A stretch of DNA of 14,673 bases, from the NCBI GenBank assembly GCA_012514595.1, contig JAAYZZ010000111.1, positions 1 to 14,673 on the forward strand, read 5' to 3'. Both the position numbers and the translations under genes were made by a program. The notes under the pieces were generated by a model. The model saw nothing but the letters and a program-made list of their open reading frames with translations. It did not search any database and had not been told where the DNA came from. The stretch is from Elusimicrobiota bacterium (GTDB lineage: Bacteria; Omnitrophota; Gorgyraeia; Zapsychrales; Fredricksoniimonadaceae). Shown piece after piece: positions 6,899 to 13,173 of the stretch (position 1 is the first letter of the stretch; each line of letters begins with the position of its first letter).

Positions 6899-7338
6899 TG
6901 ACCGTTCACAAGGCCGATGGCAGCCTCGAGCCCCAGCAGGTAACTCTGGACCCCGAAACCGCTCACCTGTCCGGCTGCGGCCGGCGCGATCAGGGACTGA
7001 TGGCGGAACTCCTCGCGCTTGTAGATGTTCGAAAGATGGACCTCGATGGCAGGGACCGCCACCGCAGCGACCGCATCCCGGATAGCGACACTCGTGTGCG
7101 TGTAAGCCGCCGGGTTGATCACGATCGCGGTGAACCCATCCTTGGCGGAACGGCCGATCGCGTCCACGATATCCCCCTCGTGATTCGACTGCAGGAACGA
7201 GAGCTCCACACCGCGCTCTTTCGCGAGACGCGTCAACTTCTGGTTGATCTCATCGAGGGTCGTGGTCCCATAAACAGATGTCTCGCGGGACCCGAGGAGG
7301 TTTAAATTAGGACCGTGGATGACAAGGATCTTTCTCAT
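6895..7338 (-). CDS. aroQ: Type II 3-dehydroquinate dehydratase
   Basis: Catalyses the third shikimate step, 3-dehydroquinate to 3-dehydroshikimate. At 147 residues it has the normal length of the dodecameric type II enzyme. Visible signature parts are HGPNLNLLGSRE (8-19), the catalytic Tyr23 in the flexible lid, NHEGDIVDAI (52-61), VINPAAYTHTSVAIRDA (73-89), and VHLSNIYKREEFRHQS (100-115) with His101 and Arg112. The ATG at 7338 has AGGAG about 7 bases before it. It overlaps pepP by four bases (ATGA). The 100 bases upstream of it, back to the Trm112-like gene, hold no gene that I can see. Confidence 0.97.
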   Translation of the reverse strand: MRKILVIHGPNLNLLGSRETSVYGTTTLDEINQKLTRLAKERGVELSFLQSNHEGDIVDAIGRSAKDGFTAIVINPAAYTHTSVAIRDAVAAVAVPAIEVHLSNIYKREEFRHQSLIAPAAAGQVSGFGVQSYLLGLEAAIGLVNGQ

Positions 7339-7438
7339 AAGCGACTCCTGAAAATTAATAAGCGGAACCCGTAACGCCAGAAGAGATTGATAACGCCGAT
7401 AACATCCATAAGGTCTGGAAGAAAACCCCGCCGACCTT

Positions 7439-7597
7439 CTAGGCCTCTTCTTCCACCACCATCACCGGGACACCATCCCGGATGGGATACGAGCGTCCGC
7501 ACTTTTTGTTCGTGCAGACGATCCGCCCCTCTTTCTCGACGACATCTGCCTGACAGGCGGGACAGCTGAGGATGCCCAAAAGCTCCGCATCGATCAT
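7439..7597 (-). CDS. Trm112-like zinc-ribbon protein (52 aa)
   Basis: A small frame starting at the ATG 7597-7595 and ending at TAG (7439) encodes 52 residues: MIDAELLGILSCPACQ, a V-rich middle, then CTNKKCGRSYPIRDGVPVM. Cys12/Cys15 and Cys28/Cys33 form a likely zinc site. The Ile-Leu-x-CP-x-C start and 'YPI-x-DGVPVM' end are the hallmark of the Trm112/YcaR (UPF0434) family. Eukaryotic Trm112 activates methyltransferases; bacterial relatives are small proteins of unknown partner. Its start overlaps the DUF1844 gene stop as ATGA, which fixes the start and suggests co-translation. A longer frame covering the same bases (7335-7601) is out of register and shows no family features. Confidence 0.9.
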   Translation of the reverse strand: MIDAELLGILSCPACQADVVEKEGRIVCTNKKCGRSYPIRDGVPVMVVEEEA

Positions 7598-7977
7598 GCA
7601 ATGATCCCCGGGTCCTTCTTGCCAGAGACCTCGACGAACTTCATCTGAAGTTCGTAGAGCGTGCCCGTCAGGAACTGTTCTTCCTGCGGGTTCAGGTTCC
7701 CCTTGGTCTTGTCCTTGAGCATGCTCAAAGTATCGATCAGGAACTTGGCCTGGTCCACGTTCTTTTCGGTCTTCCCCGTCACCGGATGCGCGACCTCTCC
7801 CAGAAAGATCATGACCTGGTATCCCATGGACATGATGTAATTGAAAAAATTGACCTCCGGGACCTCACCGTGGGAATGATCCCCGCCGCAGCCGCAGCCC
7901 TCATCAGAGCAGGAACCCTCCCTGCCCTTCTCAACCGAATCCTTCCACGATTCATCCACGTGCTTCTCGTTGTCCAT
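7594..7977 (-). CDS. DUF1844 family protein with Cys/His-rich N-terminus
   Basis: The 127-residue protein contains the DUF1844 helical domain from about residue 42: FFNYIMSMGYQVMIFLGE, HPVTGK and a NVDQAKFLIDTLSMLKDKTKGN stretch (split over 73-94), then EEQFLTGTLYELQMKFVE. The family's function is unknown. The N-terminal 40 residues are acidic and carry CSDEGCGCGGDHSH, with Cys23, Cys28, Cys30, His34 and His36, a plausible metal site that is not part of the core domain as I know it. AAAGGAG lies 6 bases before the ATG. It is the first gene after a repeat-rich spacer, so it probably leads the ten-gene operon reaching to the pfk homologue. Confidence 0.88.
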   Translation of the reverse strand: MDNEKHVDESWKDSVEKGREGSCSDEGCGCGGDHSHGEVPEVNFFNYIMSMGYQVMIFLGEVAHPVTGKTEKNVDQAKFLIDTLSMLKDKTKGNLNPQEEQFLTGTLYELQMKFVEVSGKKDPGIIA

Positions 7978-8000
7978 GGGACTCCTTTGTAAATAAGACT

Positions 8001-8029
8001 GTTAGAAAATCAAAGGGTTAAAAGCTCAA
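8001..8029 (-). promoter_or_regulatory. Candidate sigma-70-type promoter of the DUF1844-to-pfk operon
   Basis: On the minus strand, TTGAGC (plus 8024-8029) and TCTAAC (plus 8001-8006) are separated by 17 bases, in the only AT-rich stretch just upstream of the leading gene of the operon. The -10 match is weak, so this is a candidate based on position and spacing only. Confidence 0.3.
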
Positions 8030-8046
8030 AAGGCAATAGAAAGAAA

Positions 8047-8137
8047 CAGGGCACAATAAGAACGCTCCTGCCGATTCCCCCCCCCGTCCTTCCTTTTAAC
8101 CTATTAACTTCTTAACCTTTTAACTTTTTTGTGCCCT
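8047..8137. repeat. Repeat-rich spacer: inverted repeat plus 8-base tandem array
   Basis: The 185-base spacer 7978-8162 contains no gene that I can see. AGGGCACAA (8048-8056) and TTGTGCCCT (8129-8137) form a 9-bp inverted repeat. Inside, four head-to-tail copies of an 8-base unit, consensus TNTTAACY, occupy 8094-8125; a further GGGTTAAAAG at 8015-8024 is complementary to the unit. A run of nine C lies at 8077-8085. It separates the envelope cluster from the DUF1844 operon. Confidence 0.75.
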
Positions 8138-8162
8138 AGGATAACATCCCCCTCCTTCATTG

Positions 8163-8867
8163 TCAACGCACGGCTCGTCGTGTAACGGCCCCCCAGACAC
8201 GGCCCGCGGCCAGAAAAGGATAGAGCAGAAAGATCCATGTCCAGCGCCGGGACATATCCCAAAAGAAGACCTCCCGGCCATCCCATAAATAGGCGTAGGA
8301 CCCGGCCAGATATCTCACATGATATGTATGGGCCGAGGGAAGAAGATACCGAAAGATCAGGAACCATGCCGCGGCCAGAAGTCCGACCCCCAGGACGACA
8401 CGAACCTCTCCCAGGGCCCTGCCTTTGATGGTCCTCTCCTCCGACGAGATCCCGGACCGTATCAGTCCCCAGGCCCCCGCACAGAACACCAGGATCACAT
8501 AAACAATGGGCCAATAGGCCTTGAGCCAGTAGCCGGCCACCTGGGCGCGATAGGCGAGGCCCATTCTCCAGCCGTAGCGGCGGAAGGGTGCATCGCCGGG
8601 TCTCACGCCCCAGGGGGCCGAGAACTCGATATGCGCCCGGTCTCTGTCTGCCGCAGAAAGCCGGATAAAGTCCTTCCTTTGCGTGACCGCCTCGGCCCAA
8701 AATCCCTCCTTATACCGGGTCACCGTCCGCGACCCGGCCTCAAAGGCCGCAATCCCGCCCAGCCACAGAAGAAGCAGAAGAACGCCCGCCCCAGCCACGG
8801 CCCAGCGCTTTCCTCCCCGACGGGGAAGGGCCTCACTCTTCCCGGTACTGGAAGGAGATCTGGACAT
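8163..8867 (-). CDS. Unrecognised membrane protein (about four helices)
   Basis: I do not recognise this 234-residue protein. It starts with a basic tail (PRRGGKR) and a strong hydrophobic helix (about 22-42), followed by a polar, probably periplasmic region of about 75 residues rich in Arg, Trp and Tyr (44-117). Three further likely helices lie near 118-137, 153-175 and 208-224, and the C-terminus is basic (VTRRAVR). The second extra-membrane loop holds aromatic residues (HTYHVRYLAGSYAYLWDG, 180-197). The frame is clean and the start overlaps the end of the TonB-like gene by 35 bases, so it is a real, coupled gene. It is the last gene of the envelope cluster; a role with the TonB-like protein is possible but unproven. 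Confidence 0.75.
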   Translation of the reverse strand: MSRSPSSTGKSEALPRRGGKRWAVAGAGVLLLLLWLGGIAAFEAGSRTVTRYKEGFWAEAVTQRKDFIRLSAADRDRAHIEFSAPWGVRPGDAPFRRYGWRMGLAYRAQVAGYWLKAYWPIVYVILVFCAGAWGLIRSGISSEERTIKGRALGEVRVVLGVGLLAAAWFLIFRYLLPSAHTYHVRYLAGSYAYLWDGREVFFWDMSRRWTWIFLLYPFLAAGRVWGAVTRRAVR

Positions 8868-9501
8868 TGAAGGTCAACTCCGGATAGTCGAGTTCTTTGG
8901 GGAACGGAGGGAATGGCGAGGCCTCTCGCACGCTCCTGAGGCCCACCTCCCGCAGGAAATCATTGGCCGTACTCCGTTGTTCCAGGACCTGGAGCTCCAC
9001 AAGGGTCCCGTCGGAACGGATGATAAAGGACAGGAACACCTCGCCCGCGCTCAGGCGCGTGTAATTGGTGTAGGCCCGGTCCCGGATCCGGTCGCGCACG
9101 ATCTGATAATAGGTGACATAAGAGGGCGAATTGATCTTCTCCGACTGGATCACAGGAACGGAGACCTCCTTGGTCACCTTCATCCCCTTGACCCGCTCGG
9201 GCTCACGCTCATACATCTTGAACGCCTCTTCGAACCCGGCGCCTGCCTTGATGAGACCCTGAAGCATATCGGGAACGCTGATATTCAGGCCCGGGTCCGG
9301 CACATCGCGGATGTCCATGGCCTCCTGGGCCACGACAGACGGACGCTCGGGCGCGGGCTCCGCCTTCTGGATCTCGTAAGAAAGCTCGGGGGCCCTCATC
9401 GAAAGGATGTCTTCGCGGCGCTCGATGTAGATCCGGACGAACAGGACCACATGCAGAACGATCGAGACGATCAGGGCGTATTTGAAGAAGCGGTCTTCCA
9501 T
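8833..9501 (-). CDS. TonB-family protein (energy-transducer-like)
   Basis: From the ATG at 9501 the protein has 222 residues: one N-terminal helix (about 6-23, containing SIVLHVVLF, the usual TonB-type His in the anchor), a charged periplasmic stretch (24-130), and a TonB C-terminal domain (about 133-222) with YYQIVRDRIRDRA, GEVFLSFIIRSDGTL and SPFPPFPKEL. TonB links ExbBD energy to outer-membrane transport, but relatives lacking ExbBD may do other envelope work. This one lacks the long Pro/Lys linker and has no exbB, exbD or receptor gene in view. An upstream ATG (9555) lies inside the glycosyltransferase gene and would add a non-typical 18 residues, so 9501 is preferred; it is one base past the preceding stop. 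Confidence 0.85.
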   Translation of the reverse strand: MEDRFFKYALIVSIVLHVVLFVRIYIERREDILSMRAPELSYEIQKAEPAPERPSVVAQEAMDIRDVPDPGLNISVPDMLQGLIKAGAGFEEAFKMYEREPERVKGMKVTKEVSVPVIQSEKINSPSYVTYYQIVRDRIRDRAYTNYTRLSAGEVFLSFIIRSDGTLVELQVLEQRSTANDFLREVGLRSVREASPFPPFPKELDYPELTFNVQISFQYREE

Positions 9502-9502
9502 G

Positions 9503-10171
9503 TCAGCGCACGAACATCTCACGAACGATATAAACAATGAAGCGGACGGTGTCAAAAAAAGGATTGATCTTGCTTCTTTCCGTCGAGTAGATCGTCCGGA
9601 TCGGAACGGAACGGACCCGGAACCCCTTCTTGCAGGCCTTGATCAAGACCTCGGACTCGATCTCGAAGGCCGAAGAAGAGATCTGAATATTCTTGAGGAC
9701 CTCGGTACGGACCAGACGGAACCCGCACTGGGTGTCATAGATCTTCTGCCGGCAGACAAGCGAGATCAGCCCCGACATGATCTTGTTGGTCACAAAGCGA
9801 ACTCCGGGCATCCCCTTGGGATTGCGCATCCGGTTGCCGCAAACGATATCAGCCTCCCCCTTACGGAGCACCTCCAGAAAGGCATCCACATCCTCGACCG
9901 CATGCTGCCCGTCGCCGTCCATGGTCAGGACCGCCTCATAGCCCTGGCTGATCACATAATCGAACCCGCGCTGGAGACTATAGCCCTTGCCGTTATTCTT
10001 GACGTTCTTGAGGACCTTGGCGCCGGCCCGCATCCCCATTTCCGCGGTCCTGTCGGAAGAGCCGTCGTCAACGACAAGGACATCCATCCCGTGGCGGATG
10101 AGATCCTCGACGACACGGCCGATCGCACTCTCCTCGTTGTAGGCTGGGATGAGAACACAGACACGCGTCAT
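9503..10171 (-). CDS. GT2 family glycosyltransferase (dolichyl/polyprenyl-phosphate sugar synthase type)
   Basis: A 222-residue GT-A enzyme without membrane helices. The start TRVCVLIPAYNEE (2-14), VVDDGSSD (33-40), the K-N-x-GKG segment (58-63) and the DGDGQH motif with the DxD metal site at Asp85/Asp87 are typical of inverting GT2 enzymes that load a sugar from a nucleotide or GDP donor onto a polyprenyl phosphate. DTQCGFRL near residues 147-154 is also common in this subgroup. It overlaps the acyltransferase gene by four bases (ATGA) and is followed at once by the TonB-like gene. The donor and acceptor cannot be told; the neighbours suggest an envelope glycolipid. Confidence 0.9.
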   Translation of the reverse strand: MTRVCVLIPAYNEESAIGRVVEDLIRHGMDVLVVDDGSSDRTAEMGMRAGAKVLKNVKNNGKGYSLQRGFDYVISQGYEAVLTMDGDGQHAVEDVDAFLEVLRKGEADIVCGNRMRNPKGMPGVRFVTNKIMSGLISLVCRQKIYDTQCGFRLVRTEVLKNIQISSSAFEIESEVLIKACKKGFRVRSVPIRTIYSTERSKINPFFDTVRFIVYIVREMFVR

Positions 10172-11034
10172 GAGGTGACTCCAAAATCCCGGAACAGAAG
10201 CCAGTGTTCCGGATAGCGACGGATCATCCGCTCGACAGGCAGCAAATAGGCCCGCATCAGACGACGGAGGGCCTCCTCTTCATCCTCCCCCGCCGTAGGT
10301 TCAGGGGGAACGATCATGGGCTCAAAAATGATGCGGTACTTCCCCCCGTCCGTAGGGATGAAGAACGCCGGAAGGACCATCGCACCCGTGCGCAGGGCCA
10401 GGAACGCAGGCCCCTTGGGGATCAGGGCCCTCGTCCCGAGAAAATCCATGGTCTCCCCCCCCGACCCGAACTCGCGGTCTCCCAAAAGGGCCACCAACCC
10501 GCCCTTCCTCAGGATGCCGAGGGACTTGCGGAGCGCCGTCTGGACCGGGATCACCGTCACCCCGTAGTGCTGCCGCTGCCCGTCGAAAAGGGCGTTCACT
10601 CTCGGGTCCCGGTGGGGAAGCGCGACCGCGGCAACGGGATGACCCAGACCAGCCATGCCGGCAGCCCCCATCTCCCAGTTCCCGAGATGAGCGGTCAGGA
10701 CCACGATCCCCTTCCCGCGGGCCAGGGCGGCCTCCAGATGATGCCGTCCTTCGATAATCATGTTCTTTCTCAAGAATTCCTCGGTCACGGTCTCCCGCAT
10801 GAGAAAGAAATCCATCAGATAGTGGGCAAAGTTCCGAAAGACCTGACGGGCAAGCGGCGTCAGGCCCTCCTGGCGGCCTGTGATCTGCCGGAGATTCCTC
10901 AAGACCGCCTCACGATCCCGACGAGAGAAAGAAAAATGCCGGTCCGCGACCCAACGGGCCAGGCCATAGGCCCAACCCCGCGGGAGCGCGTGCACCAAGA
11001 AAAGCCCGATTCTGTAAAGCCAGTAAGGTCCCAT
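10168..11034 (-). CDS. LpxL/HtrB-family lipid acyltransferase
   Basis: A 288-residue acyltransferase of the lysophospholipid acyltransferase (LABLAT) superfamily, close in plan to the late lipid A acyltransferases LpxL/LpxM. It has a hydrophobic N-terminus (about 3-30), the catalytic HLGNWE motif (His116, Glu121), a conserved LLGDREFGSGG segment (183-193) followed by the F-G/P-K-G-P-A region (203-210), and the YPEHWLLFRDF C-terminal signature (274-284) close to the family's 'P-x-x-W-x-w-x-h-r'. It should transfer a fatty acid from acyl-ACP onto a sugar hydroxyl of a lipid at the inner membrane. The preceding gene's TAA and a GAGGAGG site lie within ten bases upstream; the spacing to the ATG is unusually short. 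Confidence 0.9.
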   Translation of the reverse strand: MGPYWLYRIGLFLVHALPRGWAYGLARWVADRHFSFSRRDREAVLRNLRQITGRQEGLTPLARQVFRNFAHYLMDFFLMRETVTEEFLRKNMIIEGRHHLEAALARGKGIVVLTAHLGNWEMGAAGMAGLGHPVAAVALPHRDPRVNALFDGQRQHYGVTVIPVQTALRKSLGILRKGGLVALLGDREFGSGGETMDFLGTRALIPKGPAFLALRTGAMVLPAFFIPTDGGKYRIIFEPMIVPPEPTAGEDEEEALRRLMRAYLLPVERMIRRYPEHWLLFRDFGVTS

Positions 11035-11042
11035 GCCTCCTC

Positions 11043-12161
11043 TTATCTGGAGATCCCCTGGACAAGGGTCGCGATATCATCCGCTGCCCGGGGCTTCCCC
11101 TGGGCAAAGGCGGCCGAGCGCATGGCCGCAAGTTTCTCGGGCGACCGCAAAAGAAGGTCCACCTCCTCGGCGAGATCCTCGATATCATGCGCATGGACCG
11201 CGATCCCGTGCTCGAGAAGAAAATCGGTGTTGCGCGCCTCCTGCCCCGGCAGGGGGTCCAGGATGACCATCGGAAGCCCCTTGGCCAGACACTCGGAAGT
11301 CGTCATGCCCCCCGGCTTGGTAACAATAAGGTCCGACACGGTCATAAGCTCGTGGATATTGCTCGCATAATCGTAGACGACGAGCTTCTGGGACGCGGTC
11401 TTCTGGACACCGGTCAGCCAACGATAAAGCTTCTGATTGGAACCGCAGACCACGATGATCTGCAAGTCCAGGCGTTCCCTCAAGAGTGTCGTCACGGCCT
11501 CCCGCATGCGCCCCAGACCCTGGCCTCCTCCCATGACGAGGATCGTCGCGACGGCAGGATCAAGGCCCAAATCCTTCTGGACCGCGCGCCGGTCCACGGG
11601 TTCCGCGAAATGATACCGGATGGGGATCCCCAGGACCCGGATCTTCTCAGGGGACACCCCCTTCTTGATGAACCGCTCGCGCGTATCCTCCGACGGAACA
11701 ACGTAGATGTCGACCCCTTCATGGATCCAGTAGGAATGCGGGGCCCAGTCGGTCAGGACCCCGATGACCTTGATGTCCTTTTTACGTGCCACCTTGTAAT
11801 CCGCGACCATCCCGCAGGGGAAGGCCTGCGAACAGACGACCGTATCCGCCGGGAACTCGGCGAACAGGCGGTCCATCTTGTCGTGGCTGGAACGATTGAG
11901 AAAACGCCGGAGACGCGCGGAACGCTGAACGACCTTTGGATTGTCGTACATCCGGTCCCAGATCTGGGGTGCATGACGGATGACCGCCATGTACCAGGCA
12001 TTGATCAGCGCCTCGAGGACCGGGAAGGTATGGCCGAACCCGTTGACGCTCTTGACCTCAGCGTCGGGAAGGATCCGCTTGATGGATTTGGAGATCGCCA
12101 CCGAGGCCTGCCGGTGTCCGGAGACCCGGGAGATGTACATGAGAAGGATATGACGGTTCAC
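11043..12161 (-). CDS. MGDG-synthase/UgtP-like GT28 glycosyltransferase
   Basis: This GT-B glycosyltransferase matches the monogalactosyldiacylglycerol synthase / processive diacylglycerol glucosyltransferase family. From the GTG at 12161 it has 372 residues: an acceptor-side N-terminal domain (HILLMYISRVSGHRQAS at 4-20, then a lipid-facing region with TDWAPHSYW at 137-145) and a GT28 C-terminal domain with VMGGGQGLGRM (209-219) and the donor-binding KPGGMTTSECLAKGLPMV (282-299) and PLPGQEARN. It probably adds a hexose from a UDP-sugar to diacylglycerol or a related lipid. The frame extends to an ATG at 12188 inside the palindrome; an ATG at 12140 is too short because it would cut the first strand. 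No candidate has a convincing ribosome site. It heads the envelope cluster. Confidence 0.93.
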   Translation of the reverse strand: MNRHILLMYISRVSGHRQASVAISKSIKRILPDAEVKSVNGFGHTFPVLEALINAWYMAVIRHAPQIWDRMYDNPKVVQRSARLRRFLNRSSHDKMDRLFAEFPADTVVCSQAFPCGMVADYKVARKKDIKVIGVLTDWAPHSYWIHEGVDIYVVPSEDTRERFIKKGVSPEKIRVLGIPIRYHFAEPVDRRAVQKDLGLDPAVATILVMGGGQGLGRMREAVTTLLRERLDLQIIVVCGSNQKLYRWLTGVQKTASQKLVVYDYASNIHELMTVSDLIVTKPGGMTTSECLAKGLPMVILDPLPGQEARNTDFLLEHGIAVHAHDIEDLAEEVDLLLRSPEKLAAMRSAAFAQGKPRAADDIATLVQGISR

Positions 12162-12170
12162 GAAAATGTC

Positions 12171-12229
12171 ACAAGACACATGGCGCATGGCACAGGAAGG
12201 TTTCTTGTGACATGCGACTTGTGTCTTAT
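12171..12229. repeat. Intergenic palindromic element, copy 2
   Basis: Arms 12171-12198 and 12202-12229 pair at 23 of 28 positions around a 3-base loop, making a long hairpin that fills nearly all of the gap between the lipoyl-domain gene and the GT28 gene. The arm shares ordered blocks with copy 1 at 1364-1423 (GGCATAA, GAC, GTCACAA). The outer end of the hairpin reaches within 10 bases of the GTG start of the GT28 gene. Confidence 0.82.
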
Positions 12230-12235
12230 GCCTTT

Positions 12236-12478
12236 TTATTCCAGTTCTCCCAGGACCGCCCCGATCGGGGCCTCCTCTCCTGCCGCGACGACGATCCTCT
12301 TGAGGATCCCCGCCGAGGGGGAGGGAACATAAAAACTCGCCTTATCGGTCACCACCTCGACAACATCCTCCTCCGCCGCCACCCGCTCGCCCTCCTTCTT
12401 GAGCCAGAGGGCGACCTGAACGGAAACGATGCCGTCACCGAGGTCCGGAACCACAATCGCTGCTGTCTTTTGGATCAT
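12236..12478 (-). CDS. Stand-alone lipoyl-domain protein (80 aa)
   Basis: The whole 80-residue protein is a single lipoyl/biotinyl domain of the 2-oxoacid dehydrogenase E2 type: VPDLGDGIVSVQVALWLKKEG (split at 10-30), then VEVVTDKASFYVPSPSAG with the DKA tripeptide, where Lys46 should carry lipoate, and GILKRIVVAAGE at the end. Biotin carriers have an EAMKM-type motif instead, so lipoate is the likely cofactor. There is no E2 catalytic domain, linker or GcvH plan, and a clean stop follows. Its ATG overlaps the lipB stop (ATGA), so the enzyme that loads octanoate and a possible acceptor are made together. It may be an octanoyl/lipoyl carrier or a free subunit of an E2-type complex encoded elsewhere. 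Confidence 0.9.
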   Translation of the reverse strand: MIQKTAAIVVPDLGDGIVSVQVALWLKKEGERVAAEEDVVEVVTDKASFYVPSPSAGILKRIVVAAGEEAPIGAVLGELE

Positions 12479-13101
12479 ATCGACGACCCCATCATGAAAT
12501 CCTTGAACTGCTGTTCGATCCTTCGACGAACTTCCGCCATATCCACCGGCTTTCCCAGGATACGGCCCAGGGATGTCATCTGCACATCCAGCCCGCAGGG
12601 CCTGATCAGGCGGAAAAGGCCCAGATCATTGTTCACGTTGACGGCCATCCCGTGATACGTGACCCAACGCCGGACACCGATGCCGATCGACGCGACCTTT
12701 TCCTTCCCCACCCAGACACCCCTGCGTCCGTCGTCGCCCGTTGCCAATATACCAAAACCCTTCAATAAATCAACGCCCAGCTGCTCGAGTTTCCTCAGGT
12801 ACTCGCCCAGGCCCCAGCCCCGGCGCTTCAGGTTCACAACAGGGTAGATCACCATCTGTCCGGGAGCGTGGAGCGTCACATCCCCTCCGCGGTCGACAGA
12901 GATCACGGAAACCCCCTGCGCGGCAAGGTCCTTGCGGGGACGCAAGAGATGGGCCTCGTGCGAACGGCGTCCCAGGGTAATGACCGCAGGATGTTCGCAC
13001 AAAAAGAGAGTATCCGGACCTCCGGCGATGACGTCCTCCACCAGGGCCCGCTGGCGCTCCAGGGCCCGGGCATAATCGATAAGTCCTCCTGAAACAACCA
13101 T
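12475..13101 (-). CDS. lipB: Octanoyl-[ACP]:protein N-octanoyltransferase
   Basis: LipB moves octanoate from acyl carrier protein to the lysine of lipoyl domains; LipA then inserts sulfur. From the ATG at 13101 the protein has 208 residues with RGGDVTLHAPGQMVIYPV (71-88), KEKVASIGIGVRRWVTYHG (133-151) and the active site PCG. The catalytic pair Lys135 and Cys169 even fall at the E. coli numbers. The frame is open up to 13158, but those extra codons are the terminator hairpin of the preceding gene and lack family similarity; GGGGAAGG lies just before the chosen ATG. It overlaps the lipoyl-domain gene by four bases. LipA is not in the window. Confidence 0.95.
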   Translation of the reverse strand: MVVSGGLIDYARALERQRALVEDVIAGGPDTLFLCEHPAVITLGRRSHEAHLLRPRKDLAAQGVSVISVDRGGDVTLHAPGQMVIYPVVNLKRRGWGLGEYLRKLEQLGVDLLKGFGILATGDDGRRGVWVGKEKVASIGIGVRRWVTYHGMAVNVNNDLGLFRLIRPCGLDVQMTSLGRILGKPVDMAEVRRRIEQQFKDFMMGSSI

Positions 13102-13110
13102 ATCCTTCCC

Positions 13111-13148
13111 CGAAAAAGAACCCCGTCGGGTCAAAAGCCCCGACGGGG
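13111..13148 (-). terminator. Intrinsic terminator after the isocitrate dehydrogenase gene
   Basis: On the minus strand CCCCGTCGGG (plus 13139-13148) and CCCGACGGGG (plus 13121-13130) form a perfect 10-bp GC-rich stem with an 8-base loop, followed by TTCTTTTT. It starts about 25 bases after the dehydrogenase stop and ends just before the lipB ribosome site, so lipB needs readthrough or a promoter hidden in this short gap. Confidence 0.9.
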
Positions 13149-13173
13149 AAAAGCACAAGGGATCAGCAAACGC

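Noticed and set aside
7339..7438. Possible terminator or leader RNA upstream of aroQ
   Set aside because: Only a 6-bp stem with a long loop could be drawn, without a T-run; not enough to call a structure.
7335..7601. 88-codon minus-strand frame between DUF1844 and aroQ
   Set aside because: It overlaps the Trm112-like gene in another register, lacks family motifs and has shadow-like Arg/Gly composition; the 52-residue frame is the real one.
11187..12332. 381-codon plus-strand open frame opposite the GT28 gene
   Set aside because: Antisense of a clear glycosyltransferase and continues through the palindrome; composition typical of a shadow frame.
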